Source: Planctomycetota bacterium
GTDB taxonomy: Bacteria; Planctomycetota; UBA1135; GCA-002686595
NCBI GenBank assembly: GCA_002686265.1
Contig: NZBA01000036.1
Location: 62,001-126,000, forward strand
Reading direction: 5' to 3'
Length of the DNA stretch: 64,000 bases
Under the pieces are notes generated by a model. It did not search any database and was not told the origin of the DNA. It saw only the letters and a list, made by a program, of their open reading frames with translations. Positions 9,173 through 17,088 of the stretch are shown here, piece after piece; position 1 is the first letter of the stretch; the number at the start of each line of letters is the position of its first letter. Both the position numbers and the translations under genes were made by a program.

Positions 9173-9691
9173 GTGAGTACTCAAGGAGAATCGGCGCGAG
9201 AACGCGACGAGCGCTTCATGGCCCTCGCCCTCGCCGAGGCGCGCGCCGCCATGGAACGCGACGAGGTCCCCGTCGGCGCGGTCATCGTCCTCGACGGCGA
9301 GGTCATCGGGCGCGGGAGCAATCGGACCCGCGAGCGGTGTGACCCCACCGCCCACGCGGAACTGCTCGCCCTGCGCGATGCGACCCGCTCCGCGTGCGCG
9401 ATGCGCCTGCCAGGCGCCGTGGTCTACACGACCTTGGAGCCCTGCTTCATGTGCGCGGGCGCCCTGTCCCACGCGCGCGTGGCGCGCGTCGTCTGGGGCG
9501 TGCGCGACCCGAAGTTCGGCGGCTGCGCCTCTCTGGGCGCCGTGCTCTCAGACCCGCGCCTGAACCACACAGCCGAGGTCGCCGAGGAGGTGTGCGCTGA
9601 ACAGGCCCGCGCGCTCCTCCAGACGTTCTTTCGGAGCAAGAGATGTTTCGAAGCAAGAGAAGAACCGAGAACAGCCTCGCAAGACCCTTGA
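9173..9691 (+). CDS. tadA: tRNA(adenine-34) deaminase TadA
   Basis: TadA (172 aa) deaminates the wobble adenosine of tRNA-Arg(ACG) to inosine. The catalytic zinc site is HAE (H61-E63) plus PCFMC (C91, C94), in the order of the cytidine/deoxycytidylate deaminase fold. The segment VPVGAVIV at 32-39 is the family N-terminal strand. Start GTG 9173 is chosen because it leaves the normal 10-15 residues before the first helix; an internal ATG at 9218 would cut into that helix. A basic Ser/Arg tail follows residue 155. It lies between its substrate tRNA gene and two tRNA-Ser genes, so tRNA and mRNA may share a transcript. Confidence 0.95.
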   Translation: MSTQGESARERDERFMALALAEARAAMERDEVPVGAVIVLDGEVIGRGSNRTRERCDPTAHAELLALRDATRSACAMRLPGAVVYTTLEPCFMCAGALSHARVARVVWGVRDPKFGGCASLGAVLSDPRLNHTAEVAEEVCAEQARALLQTFFRSKRCFEAREEPRTASQDP

Positions 9692-9710
9692 CGGGGCCGC
9701 GGGGCCGAGC

Positions 9711-9801
9711 GGAGAGGTGCCGGAGTGGCTGAACGGACTGGTTTCGAAAACCAGCGTGTTGTTTTGCAGCACCGGGGGTTCAAATCCCTCCCTCTCCGCC
9801 A
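9711..9801 (+). tRNA. tRNA-Ser (anticodon CGA)
   Basis: A class II tRNA with acceptor GGAGAGG (9711-9717) pairing CCTCTCC (9791-9797), discriminator G9798 and encoded CCA (9799-9801). Anticodon stem CTGGT/ACCAG encloses TTCGAAA, so the anticodon is CGA (9745-9747), reading UCG. A long variable arm follows (around 9755-9773), as expected for serine tRNA. It starts 19 nt after tadA and has no obvious promoter of its own. Confidence 0.96.
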
Positions 9802-9884
9802 GTTCGAACGAAGCGCCGGGCGAGTGACGAGCGGCGCGTCGATGACCCAGCGGAAACGACCGGCGATAACGAGAAGGCAGTAGC

Positions 9885-9910
9885 GAACAGAAACGAACAG
9901 AAATGAACAG
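9885..9910 (+). repeat. 10-nt tandem repeat upstream of tRNA-Ser(GGA)
   Basis: GAACAGAAAC (9885-9894), GAACAGAAAT (9895-9904) and GAACAG (9905-9910) form 2.6 tandem copies that run directly into the tRNA 5' end. It is the most A-rich patch in this neighbourhood. It may be part of the promoter or a processing site for tRNA-Ser(GGA); no consensus promoter hexamers are clear. Confidence 0.6.
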
Positions 9911-9999
9911 GAGAGGTGTCCGAGTGGCTGAAGGAGCACGCTTGGAAAGCGTGTAAGTCGGCAACGGCTTCGCGGGTTCGAATCCCGCCCTCTCCGCCA
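9910..9999 (+). tRNA. tRNA-Ser (anticodon GGA)
   Basis: Acceptor GGAGAGG (9910-9916) pairs with CCTCTCC (9989-9995), discriminator G9996, CCA encoded at 9997-9999. Anticodon stem CACGC/GCGTG encloses TTGGAAA, so the anticodon is GGA (9944-9946), reading UCC and UCU. The long variable arm is present. Its acceptor stem is identical to that of tRNA-Ser(CGA), fitting a common seryl-tRNA synthetase identity set. Confidence 0.96.
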
Positions 10000-10090
10000 T
10001 CCTCGCGAGGTGAGTGGACCGCGCCGGGTCCGCCCTCGCGGATGGCGTGCCCGATCGGTATCCTCAACCACCAGAGGGCGCAACGGCGAA

Positions 10091-10205
10091 TCCGCCGGTG
10101 GGCCCGGCCCCGAGCGATGGATCGGGTTCGAACCGGGTCAGGCCGGGAACGGAGCAGCCCTAAGGACAACGATTCATGCGTGCGGAAGCCGGGCCCACCG
10201 GTGGA
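10091..10205 (+). ncRNA. ffs: Bacterial signal recognition particle RNA (4.5S-like)
   Basis: The conserved Ffh-binding apical hairpin is present: GGTCAGGCC, the GGAA tetraloop and GGAGCAGCC, at about 10136-10159. The two ends form a perfect 13-bp helix, CCGGTGGGCCCGG (10095-10107) with CCGGGCCCACCGG (10189-10201). Four further pairs, one of them G-U, extend it to 10091 and 10205. The length of about 115 nt matches the small bacterial SRP RNA without an Alu domain. It sits between tRNA-Ser and dnaX, a frequent location for ffs. The exact ends are inferred from pairing. A TATCCT hexamer at 10059-10064 may be its -10 box. Confidence 0.93.
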
Positions 10206-10269
10206 CTCGCCACCCGCCGTCCCGACCATCGACGGCCGGCCCCGTTCCGATCGCCCCGCCCCGATCGCC

Positions 10270-11883
10270 ATGTCGTACCTCGTCCTCGCCCGCAAGTACC
10301 GGCCCCGACGCTTCGCCGAGATCATCGGCCAGGAGGTCGTCTGCGGCACCCTCGGCGGTGCGATCGAGGAGCGGCGCATCGCCCACGCCTACCTGCTGTG
10401 CGGCTCGCGCGGCACGGGCAAGACGACTATCGCCCGCATCTTCGCCCGCGGCCTGAACTGCGAGCGCGGTCCGACGCCCGATCCCTGCGGGGAGTGCGAG
10501 CGCTGCCGAGCGGCCGAGGACGGCGGTGAGGTGGACATCGTCGAGATCGACGCCGCCTCTCACACCGGCGTGGACAACATCCGCGACCTGCGCGACCAGG
10601 CGACCTACGTGCCCATGCGCGCGCGGCACAAGATCTACATCGTGGACGAGGTCCACATGCTCTCCAAGGGGGCCTTCAACGCCCTGTTGAAGACCCTCGA
10701 GGAGCCGCCGCCGCACGTCAAGTTCGTGTTTGCCACGACCGAGCCGCACAAGGTCCTCGACACGATCCTCTCCCGCTGTCAGGTGCTGCGCCTCTCGCTC
10801 ATCCCCGAGGCGACGATCTGCGAGCGGCTGGAGGAGATCCTGGCCGGCGAGTCCGTCGAACCGGGGGAGGGGGTCTGCGCGGCCCTCGCCCGCCGGGCGC
10901 GCGGCAGCATGCGCGACGCACTCTCCTTGACCGACCAGCTCCTGGCCCTGGCGGGAGAGCGACCGAGTCTCGAGGACGTCGCGCGCCTGTCGGTGGGCGC
11001 CGACCCCGAGCGCGTCGGCGCGGTCTTCGCCGCCCTGGTGGCCGGGGACGCGGCCGAGGCCCTCGCGGCCTTGCCCGAAGGGGGCGACGACGTCGCGCTC
11101 CTCGACGAGCTCCTGGCGTGCCTGCGGGCGTGCCTGCTCGTCTCGCACTGCGGTGCCGACACGCCGCTGATCGATCTTTCTCCCGAGGCTCGCACCACCC
11201 TCGCGGCTCAGGCCGAGGCCCTCGGCTGCGAGCGCGTCGAGCTCTTCCTCGACGAGCTCCTCGCCGCCCGCGACCGCGCCGGCCGCGTGGCGGGCGAGCA
11301 GCGCCTGGTCCTCGAGCTGGCTCTCTGTGAGCTGTGTCGGCCCGAAGCGACTCTGCCGACCGGCGAGCTCGTCGCACGCCTGGAGGCCCTGGAAGCCCGC
11401 CTGGGGGGCGCGGAAGGCGGCGGTGGCGGTCTGCCCCCTCCCGCGCGGAAACCACCGGCCGCCGCCTCCCGTTCGGCGCCCGCCGCTTCGGCGCCCGCCT
11501 CCCGTTCGGCGCCCGTTGCCAGCGACTCCGCCGCCACCCGCCCACCGCGGGGGGTCCAGACCGGTGTCGCCGAGGCCTGGAAGGCGCTGCTGGATGAGCT
11601 GGCGCAGCGCCTGCCCTCCCTGGGAGAGGTCCTCGAGCGCCGCGGGCGGCTGGTCGAGATGACCGCCGACCGCGCCGTCGTCCATTGCGACGGCCTGCGA
11701 GAGGCCGAGCGGGTGCTGGTGAGCGACGATCGAAACCGCAAGCGCTGCTCGCAAGCCCTCTCTGATCTCCTCGATCGGACGGTCGAGGTCGACCTCGTGG
11801 ACTTGGCGGCGGTCCCCTCGGGAGACCAGGACGACTTCACCGGGCAGGTCGCCGACCTGTTCGGCGGGCGCATCGAGAGCTGA
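10270..11883 (+). CDS. dnaX: DNA polymerase III subunits gamma/tau
   Basis: This is the clamp-loader ATPase (537 aa). It has Walker A GSRGTGKT (residues 45-52), a zinc finger with C64, C73, C76 and C79, and the [22 protein letters not shown] segment, read at about 126-147. Domain III extends to about residue 365. An Ala/Pro/Ser-rich linker at about 395-430 is followed by a further folded C-terminal domain with [13 protein letters not shown], so the tau form should be full length. I did not see an obvious A-rich programmed frameshift site. The start ATG gives the family N-terminus [12 protein letters not shown]. It begins the classic dnaX, ybaB, recR order. Confidence 0.95.
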   Translation: MSYLVLARKYRPRRFAEIIGQEVVCGTLGGAIEERRIAHAYLLCGSRGTGKTTIARIFARGLNCERGPTPDPCGECERCRAAEDGGEVDIVEIDAASHTGVDNIRDLRDQATYVPMRARHKIYIVDEVHMLSKGAFNALLKTLEEPPPHVKFVFATTEPHKVLDTILSRCQVLRLSLIPEATICERLEEILAGESVEPGEGVCAALARRARGSMRDALSLTDQLLALAGERPSLEDVARLSVGADPERVGAVFAALVAGDAAEALAALPEGGDDVALLDELLACLRACLLVSHCGADTPLIDLSPEARTTLAAQAEALGCERVELFLDELLAARDRAGRVAGEQRLVLELALCELCRPEATLPTGELVARLEALEARLGGAEGGGGGLPPPARKPPAAASRSAPAASAPASRSAPVASDSAATRPPRGVQTGVAEAWKALLDELAQRLPSLGEVLERRGRLVEMTADRAVVHCDGLREAERVLVSDDRNRKRCSQALSDLLDRTVEVDLVDLAAVPSGDQDDFTGQVADLFGGRIES

Positions 11884-11953
11884 ATCCAGAGAGCCCATCA
11901 AGAAGATGCACACCAGATTCCGCAGGCGGCCGGCCTCTGCAACGACACGTTCC

Positions 11954-11983
11954 CTGACGGCTCTTGCGAGAGTTCGCTATCCT
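11954..11983 (+). promoter_or_regulatory. Possible promoter in the dnaX-ybaB gap
   Basis: CTGACG (11954-11959), an 18-nt spacer and TATCCT (11978-11983) resemble a sigma-70 promoter. It lies in the 218-bp gap before ybaB, which is longer than usual for this gene pair. Matches are partial, so this is a candidate only. Confidence 0.35.
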
Positions 11984-12101
11984 CGACGACCCGTCGGAGC
12001 CGCCTCCGATGTGGGAACCCAACCCGCACCACCAGGAGACGAGCCGCCGCGCCTGGAACACTCTCTCATGAAGAACCTGGCCTGAAGGAAGCACGAGGAC
12101 C

Positions 12102-12431
12102 ATGGCTGGATCGTCCGGAGAAATGGGGAACCTGCTCAAGCAGGCCCAGCAGATGCAGCGCGAGTTCGACCGCGTCCAGGCCGAGCTGCTCGAAGAGGTC
12201 GTCAGCGGCGCGGCCGGCGGCGGGGCGGTGCAAGTCGAGGTGAACGGCGACGGACAAGTGGTGGGCGTCGAGCTCTCCACCGAACTGACCGGCTTGGGCG
12301 CCGAGGCGGCGAGCGCCCTCGAAACCCTGATCCTGACCGCCGCCAGCGATGGGATCGCGCGCTCGAAGGAGCTGCGCAAGGAGCGCCTCGGGCGCATCAC
12401 CGGCGGCCTGAACCTACCGGGCCTGTTCTGA
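12102..12431 (+). CDS. ybaB: Nucleoid-associated protein YbaB/EbfC
   Basis: This small DNA-binding protein (109 aa) forms homodimers that bind DNA. It has an N-terminal amphipathic helix rich in Gln (NLLKQAQQMQREFDRVQAEL), then a beta segment with VQVEVNGDGQVVGVEL, and a C-terminal helix. The length is normal. It is 13 nt upstream of recR, and this pairing with dnaX and recR is widely conserved. The cellular role in this organism is not visible from sequence; in relatives it influences recombination and nucleoid structure. Confidence 0.92.
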   Translation: MAGSSGEMGNLLKQAQQMQREFDRVQAELLEEVVSGAAGGGAVQVEVNGDGQVVGVELSTELTGLGAEAASALETLILTAASDGIARSKELRKERLGRITGGLNLPGLF

Positions 12432-12444
12432 GGCACGCGCACCC

Positions 12445-13059
12445 GTGGCCTACCCCGAACCGCTCGAGGGACTGATCGAGGCGTTCGAACGATTCCCCGG
12501 GATCGGGCGCGTCTCGGCCGAGCGCCTCGCGTTCCACGTCCTGCGTGATCCCCAGGCGGCGGCCCTTGCGACGGCCATCGAACGCGCCGCGCGGGAGACC
12601 GGGATCTGCTCGGTCTGCTGCAACATCGCCCAGGGCGAGCCCTGCGAGCTGTGCTCCGATCCCGAGCGCGACGCGGCGGCCCTGTGCGTCGTCGAGGAGC
12701 CGCGCCACGTCGAGGCCATGGAACGCGCCGGCGTCTTCCGCGGGCGCTACCACGTGCTGATGGGGGCGCTCAACCCGGCCGAGGGCACCGAGGACCGTCA
12801 CCTGAGCATCGCGCGCCTGGTCGAGCGCGTGGGCGCGGGCGCCGTCGAGGAGGTGATCCTGGCCACCGACCCCGACGCGGAGGGCGAGGCGACGGCCTTG
12901 TTGGTCGTCGAAGCCCTGGAGGCGGCCCCCTTCCGCGCCCCTCTGATCACGCGCCTCGCCCGCGGCCTCCCCGCGGGCAGCTCCCTGGACTACCTCCACC
13001 GCGGGATCCTCGAGGACGCCCTGGCGGGCAGGCGCTCGGTCGGACCGCGCTCCGGCTAG
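12445..13059 (+). CDS. recR: Recombination protein RecR
   Basis: RecR (204 aa) works with RecO to load RecA at single-strand gaps. The N-terminal helix-hairpin-helix is FPGIGRVSAERLAFHVL (residues 13-29). The zinc finger has C-x2-C and C-x2-C pairs around CSVC and CELC (about residues 54-72). The Toprim domain starts VVEEPRHVEAMERAG at about 82. Start GTG 12445 gives the standard N-terminus (YPEPLEGLIEAF). It lies 13 nt after ybaB and is probably co-transcribed. There is a short non-conserved tail after residue 190. Confidence 0.95.
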   Translation: MAYPEPLEGLIEAFERFPGIGRVSAERLAFHVLRDPQAAALATAIERAARETGICSVCCNIAQGEPCELCSDPERDAAALCVVEEPRHVEAMERAGVFRGRYHVLMGALNPAEGTEDRHLSIARLVERVGAGAVEEVILATDPDAEGEATALLVVEALEAAPFRAPLITRLARGLPAGSSLDYLHRGILEDALAGRRSVGPRSG

Positions 13060-13166
13060 CAGTCCGCGAGAGAAACGCCGACGGGCTGCCGGAGCGCTTG
13101 CGCCGAGGGGAATCTGCGCCACAGATGGAGGGCTGCGCGCGCCGATAGGGCAGGGGAACCCGCCCG

Positions 13167-14492
13167 ATGGCTCACCCGCGACAGGAACTTCAGGCCCGCG
13201 CCGAGCAGCGCATGGCCCTGCGACCCAGCATGCTTCAGTCCGTGCGGGTGCTGCGGCTCTCGGCCGCCGACCTCGAGGACCTCCTGGAGCGCGAGGCCGA
13301 GGACAACGAGGCCCTGCGCTTGCGCTCCGACTTCCGGTCCGCGCGCGGGAGGGCGCCGGACCGCGAGGCCGGCGATCGCCACCGACTCATGCTGGAGTCC
13401 CGGCCCGCGCCCGAGGGCGGTCTGCGGGCCGAGCTGGAGGAGCAACTCGTGATGCTCGACCGCACCCCAGGCGAGCGGGCCTGGATCCGACTCTGCCTCG
13501 ACAGCCTGGACGAGCACGGCTACCTCTCCACGAGCGACGAGGAGCTCTTGGACCTCGGCCTCCGCGAGGGCCTGGGAGCCGATCGCGGCGCCCTCGCGCG
13601 CGCCATCGCCACCGTTCAGGGCTTCGAGCCGCGGGGCATCGGCGGCCGCGATCTGGTGGAGGCGCTGCTCCTGCAGCTCGACCCCGCCGCGCCCGACTAC
13701 CCCGCCTTGTGCCGTCTCGTGGAGGAGTTCCTCGACGAGTTCGCCACTCGGCGCCTGGGGCCGGTGGCGGAGGCCCTGGGGGTGGAACCAGCGGAGCTGG
13801 AGCGCCTCGGGGGGCTCCTGCGCAACCTGGACCCGCGCCCGGGAGCGGGCCTGGGCGGCGAGACCGCTGCGCGCGTGATCGCCCCCGACCTGGTGGCCGA
13901 ACCCGGCCGGGAGGGCTGGGACGTGCGTGTCGAAGGCTCCCTCCTGCCCTCCCTGGAGGTCGATCCCGCCTCCGCCCGCGGGGCCTGGCCGGCCACCCTG
14001 GATCCGGCCGAGCGGCGCTGGCGGGCCGCGCGCGGGGAGCGCGCGCGGGCGCTGGTGGAAGCCGTCCGCCAGCGGGAGGAGACCCTCCTGCGCGTGGCGC
14101 GAGCGGCACTCGAGCGCCAGCGCGCCTTCCTCGAACGCGGCCCGGGGCACCTCGTCCCGCTCTCGATGGGAGAGGTCGCCGAGCGCCTCGGCCTCGCGCT
14201 GAGCACCGTCAGCCGCGCCGTCGCCGGCAAGCACCTGCAGACGCCCACGGGCATCGTGGCCCTGCGTGCCCTCTTCCAGGTCTCCGGCGGCAGCGAGGGC
14301 GTCGCGACTCCCGGGGAGCTCGGGCGGGCCGTGCGCACCGTGCTCGGGGACGAGGACCCGCGCCGACCGCTCTCCGACGAGGCCGTCGCGCGCGAGCTCG
14401 CCGGGCGCGGGCTGGTCCTCTCGCGGCGGACCGTGGCCAGCTACCGGCGGAAACTGGGCATCCCCAGCTCCTACCGCCGCCGGCGCGCCTGA
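13167..14492 (+). CDS. rpoN: RNA polymerase sigma-54 factor
   Basis: RpoN (441 aa) directs RNA polymerase to -24/-12 promoters and needs an AAA+ activator. Region I is recognisable as LRPSMLQSVRVLRLSAADLEDLL (residues 18-40, Gln/Leu-rich). A short charged linker follows, then the core-binding domain at about 95-290, and a helix-turn-helix at about 335-360 with LGLALSTVSRAVAGK. The C-terminal RpoN box is SRRTVASYRR (about 419-428), a variant of the usual ARRTVAKYRE. The length is a little below the 470-500 typical of proteobacteria, mainly in the linker. It starts the rpoN, truA, hpf, ptsN, ptsH cluster. Confidence 0.94.
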   Translation: MAHPRQELQARAEQRMALRPSMLQSVRVLRLSAADLEDLLEREAEDNEALRLRSDFRSARGRAPDREAGDRHRLMLESRPAPEGGLRAELEEQLVMLDRTPGERAWIRLCLDSLDEHGYLSTSDEELLDLGLREGLGADRGALARAIATVQGFEPRGIGGRDLVEALLLQLDPAAPDYPALCRLVEEFLDEFATRRLGPVAEALGVEPAELERLGGLLRNLDPRPGAGLGGETAARVIAPDLVAEPGREGWDVRVEGSLLPSLEVDPASARGAWPATLDPAERRWRAARGERARALVEAVRQREETLLRVARAALERQRAFLERGPGHLVPLSMGEVAERLGLALSTVSRAVAGKHLQTPTGIVALRALFQVSGGSEGVATPGELGRAVRTVLGDEDPRRPLSDEAVARELAGRGLVLSRRTVASYRRKLGIPSSYRRRRA

Positions 14493-14533
14493 GGAGGTTC
14501 GGGAGCGGGTCGCCGCCGCCCACAGCGGGCGGA

Positions 14534-14539
14534 TATCCT
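14534..14539 (+). promoter_or_regulatory. -10-like hexamer just upstream of truA
   Basis: TATCCT ends 7 nt before ATG 14547 and no Shine-Dalgarno motif fits in between. If used, the transcript would start about at the start codon (leaderless). No good -35 is seen. Confidence 0.35.
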
Positions 14540-14546
14540 CTCGCCG

Positions 14547-15344
14547 ATGAGGAATGTGCGTGCGGAGATCTCCTACGACGGCGGCGCGTTCCATGGTTGG
14601 CAGCGCCAAGGAGGGTTCGTCTCGGTGCAGGAGGCCCTCGAGGACGCCGTCGAGGCCGCCACGGGCGAGTGCGTCGTCGCCCACGGCTCGGGGCGCACGG
14701 ACACCGGCGTACACGCCCTGCGCCAGGTGGCGAGCTTCCACCTCGAGACCCGCCTCGCCGACGACCGCCTGCGCCACGCCGTAAACGCCTATCTGCCGCC
14801 GGAGGTCGTCGTGCGCCGCCTCGAGACCTGCCGCGACGACTTCCACGCCCGCTTCGACGCCGTCGGCAAGCGCTACGCCTACGTGACCGCCACCGCGCGC
14901 TTCCGGCCGCCCCTCGCGCGGGAGGGAATGCACTGGATCTGCCAGTCCCTGGACGCCGGGGCCATGCAGCGGGCCGCGCGGAGCTTGGTGGGGGAGCACG
15001 ACTTCAAGGCCTTCTCCAACAGCGGCTCCGAGCGGTCGAGCACCGTGCGCAGAGTGCGCGCCCTGCGCCTGGTGCGCCGCCGAGAGCGCTTCGCCCTGGT
15101 GATCGAGGCCGACGGCTTCCTCTACAACATGGTGCGCATCATCGCCGGCACGCTGATTGAGGTCGGCCGCGGCCGCCTGGATCCCGACGGGGTGCGCGCC
15201 GCCCTCGAGACCGGTCGCAGGACGCTCGCGGGGCCCACGGCGCCCGCCGCGGGGCTGTACCTAGTGCGCGTGCGCTACGCCGAGCGGCTCTTCGGGGGCG
15301 CCGAGGGCGGCCCGCACCCCACCCCGGGGCTCTTCGGCGAGTGA
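14547..15344 (+). CDS. truA: tRNA pseudouridine(38-40) synthase TruA
   Basis: TruA (265 aa) makes pseudouridine at positions 38-40 of the tRNA anticodon arm. The catalytic motif GRTDTGVHA contains the nucleophile D52. Other family blocks are EISYDGGAFHGWQRQ, FHARFDAVGKRYAY and FLYNMVRIIAGTLIEVG. The length is normal. It interrupts the usual rpoN-hpf order. Its stop is followed at once by a GC-rich hairpin. Confidence 0.95.
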   Translation: MRNVRAEISYDGGAFHGWQRQGGFVSVQEALEDAVEAATGECVVAHGSGRTDTGVHALRQVASFHLETRLADDRLRHAVNAYLPPEVVVRRLETCRDDFHARFDAVGKRYAYVTATARFRPPLAREGMHWICQSLDAGAMQRAARSLVGEHDFKAFSNSGSERSSTVRRVRALRLVRRRERFALVIEADGFLYNMVRIIAGTLIEVGRGRLDPDGVRAALETGRRTLAGPTAPAAGLYLVRVRYAERLFGGAEGGPHPTPGLFGE

Positions 15345-15347
15345 GTA

Positions 15348-15365
15348 CCGCCGCGCCCGCGGCGG
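15348..15365 (+). terminator. Hairpin after truA
   Basis: CCGCCGC (15348-15354), loop GCCC and GCGGCGG (15359-15365) form a perfect 7-bp stem 4 nt after the truA stop. The following CTCGTTC is only weakly T-rich, so termination is plausible but not proven. Confidence 0.4.
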
Positions 15366-15685
15366 CTCGTTCACGGGAATCGGCTCGGCCCCGCGCCGGG
15401 AGCCCTTGACCCCACGCTGATTCGGGCCCAAGGTAGGGGTGGGTCAAGGATGTTCGTGGATCACGACAATCCGGTGTGGACTGTGGACCGCACGCTCGCA
15501 CACGGGCTCGCCCGTCGGCTGCGAGGCGCCTTCGCCCGCCTGCCCGTCGCTCCCCGCGCGACCCATCCCGAACCGCCCGCTCACGCTGAATGCTGGCGGG
15601 AGCTTCGCGGTGGAGGGAGCCCGACGTCCCCCCGACCGGGAGGAGGCCCTCCCGACCCCAAATCCCCGAGAGACGAGAGGTCTGC
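15366..15685 (+). other. Intergenic region truA-hpf
   Basis: This 320-bp stretch has no convincing gene. A small open frame (15450-15689) exists but has a composition driven by GC-rich sequence and no family features. A TTGACC hexamer at 15406-15411 lacks a proper -10 partner. GAGAGG (15675-15680) just before ATG 15686 can serve as ribosome-binding site for hpf. The hpf promoter probably lies here but cannot be placed. Confidence 0.5.
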
Positions 15686-16003
15686 ATGAACACGGAAGTC
15701 TCGATTCTGCACCACGATTACCCCTCCCACGTCAGCGAGACCGTCGACGAGCGGCTCCAGCAGCTCCAGAAGTACTACAACGGAACGGTCTCGATCCGTG
15801 CGCTCCTCGAGCGCCAGGCCGACGAGCACCGCGTGGAGATCGTCACCCGCACAGCCAAGGGCCCGACGCTCGTCGTAGACTCCCGCTCCGAGACCTTCGG
15901 GAGCGCCCTCGACGAGGCGCTCGCCCGCATGACGCGGCTGCTCAAGCGCGAGCACGACATGCACACCACCGTCCGCCGCCGGCCGCACCGGGCGACCTCC
16001 TGA
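15686..16003 (+). CDS. hpf: Ribosome hibernation promoting factor, short form
   Basis: This 105-residue HPF/YfiA protein binds the 30S subunit in stationary phase. It blocks mRNA and tRNA sites and promotes inactive ribosome dimers together with RMF, or 70S stabilisation without it. The fold is seen in SETVDERLQQLQKYY, HRVEIVTRTAKGPTLVVD and the helix ALDEALARMTRLLKRE. The C-terminal dimerisation domain of long HPF is absent. The start ATG follows a good GAGAGG site. It is next to ptsN, as in rpoN clusters of many bacteria. Confidence 0.9.
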   Translation: MNTEVSILHHDYPSHVSETVDERLQQLQKYYNGTVSIRALLERQADEHRVEIVTRTAKGPTLVVDSRSETFGSALDEALARMTRLLKREHDMHTTVRRRPHRATS

Positions 16004-16033
16004 ACGAGGCGGCGCCACGACCGAGATCACCGC

Positions 16034-16060
16034 CCCGGCGCGGAGATTCCTCGCGCCGGG
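16034..16060 (+). other. Strong hairpin between hpf and ptsN
   Basis: CCCGGCGCG (16034-16042) and CGCGCCGGG (16052-16060) form a perfect 9-bp stem with a 9-nt loop, 30 nt after the hpf stop. No T-run follows. It could partially terminate the hpf transcript or protect its 3' end. Confidence 0.5.
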
Positions 16061-16142
16061 AGGGACTTCCGTGTGCCGTGACCTGTGGTAGGCTCTCGCG
16101 AGCACCTCCCTCCAGGCCACGACGACAGATCCCCCCGCGTTC

Positions 16143-16622
16143 ATGAACTTCTGGAAGCTGTTCAAGCCCAAGAGCTGCATCGCCAAACTGAAGGCCGCCG
16201 ACAAGGATGACGCTCTGCGCGAGATCGTCACGCAGCTCGTCAAGGGCGGCTCACTCGACGCCGAATTCGAGGACAAGGCGATCGAGGCCTTGCGCGATCG
16301 AGAGCGCCTGGCGTCGACAGGCGTGGGCATGTCGGTCGCGATTCCGCACGTCAAGATCCCCGGCCTGGAGCGCGCGGCCTGCAGCATCGCCATCCACCCC
16401 GAGGGTCTCGAGTGGGCGGCCGTGGACGGCAACTCCGTGAGCATCTTCTTCACCGTCCTGCGCCCGGCGCGACCCGGTGAGCAGCACGATCCGCAGGCAC
16501 ATCTCGAGATGATGAGCTGGATCGCGCGGCTCGGACGTGATGCGGACTTCCGCCGCTTCGCCGAGAGAGCCCGCACGAAGACCGAGCTAGTCGATCTCCT
16601 GAAGGAGATGTCCGCCGTCTAG
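16143..16622 (+). CDS. ptsN: PTS EIIA-Ntr regulatory phosphoprotein
   Basis: This 159-residue PTS EIIA type-2 protein is of the nitrogen-PTS group. The phosphorylated histidine is H69 in the block GVGMSVAIPHVKIPGL. The length fits a stand-alone EIIA-Ntr with no transporter domain. In studied bacteria PtsN regulates potassium transport, stress signalling and metabolism by protein contact rather than sugar uptake. It lies between hpf and an HPr gene. No EI-Ntr (ptsP) is in the window, so the phosphate donor must be encoded elsewhere. Confidence 0.88.
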   Translation: MNFWKLFKPKSCIAKLKAADKDDALREIVTQLVKGGSLDAEFEDKAIEALRDRERLASTGVGMSVAIPHVKIPGLERAACSIAIHPEGLEWAAVDGNSVSIFFTVLRPARPGEQHDPQAHLEMMSWIARLGRDADFRRFAERARTKTELVDLLKEMSAV

Positions 16623-16683
16623 TCCGGTTTCCCCCGGAGCCCTCCGGCGCGGCGGGCCGGCGCGAGCGAGGCGAGCGAGAGCG

Positions 16684-16968
16684 ATGGACGAGCGAACCGA
16701 GGCCGAGCGCAGCGCTCGCATCGTGAATACCGAGGGCCTGCACGCTCGGCCCTGTCACGACGTCGTCTCGGTCGCCCTCGAGTACGAGTGCGAGTTCCGC
16801 GTCGCCTGCCGTGGGACGCAGGTCGACGGGCGGGGCGTGATGACCCTGATGACCCTGGGGGCCGCCAATGGGGACGAACTGGTCCTGTGGGCCCGCGGGG
16901 AGGGCGCCGAGGAGCTCGTGGAGCGCGTTGCGCGGCTCGTGGAAGCAGGTTTCGAGCAGAGCGCCTAA
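16684..16968 (+). CDS. ptsH: HPr-family phosphocarrier (NPr-like)
   Basis: This 94-residue HPr-fold protein passes phosphate from EI to EIIA. The active histidine is H20 in EGLHARPC. At the position of the regulatory serine (Ser46 of E. coli or Bacillus HPr) it has glycine (G51, in DGRGVMTLMTLG), so it cannot be controlled by HPr kinase at that site. Together with the neighbouring ptsN and rpoN this fits a PTS-Ntr carrier. The start ATG follows a purine-rich GCGAGCGAGAGCG stretch. The C-terminal helix LVERVARLVEAGFE is normal. Confidence 0.9.
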   Translation: MDERTEAERSARIVNTEGLHARPCHDVVSVALEYECEFRVACRGTQVDGRGVMTLMTLGAANGDELVLWARGEGAEELVERVARLVEAGFEQSA

Positions 16969-17088
16969 ACCCAGGGCCGCCGGCGGCCCGATGGGTGCAC
17001 AGAACCTCAAGGTCTCGTGCGCCCGCCCGCTCTGGGGGTAGCGCGCGAGGCGCCTTCCACCGGACAACGGAGCAGGCAGAGCGCCGAA

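Noticed and set aside
9424..10083. Minus-strand frames across tadA and the tRNA-Ser genes
   Set aside because: They overlap clear tRNA and SRP RNA genes and tadA; tRNA sequence commonly yields such false reading frames.
10270..11883. Programmed frameshift in dnaX making a short gamma form
   Set aside because: No A-rich slippery heptamer was noticed near the domain III end; the frame runs through to a folded C-terminal domain.
15450..15689. Small open frame of 79 codons between truA and hpf
   Set aside because: Composition follows the GC-rich background, there is no clear ribosome-binding site at useful distance, it overlaps the hpf start, and no family pattern is visible.
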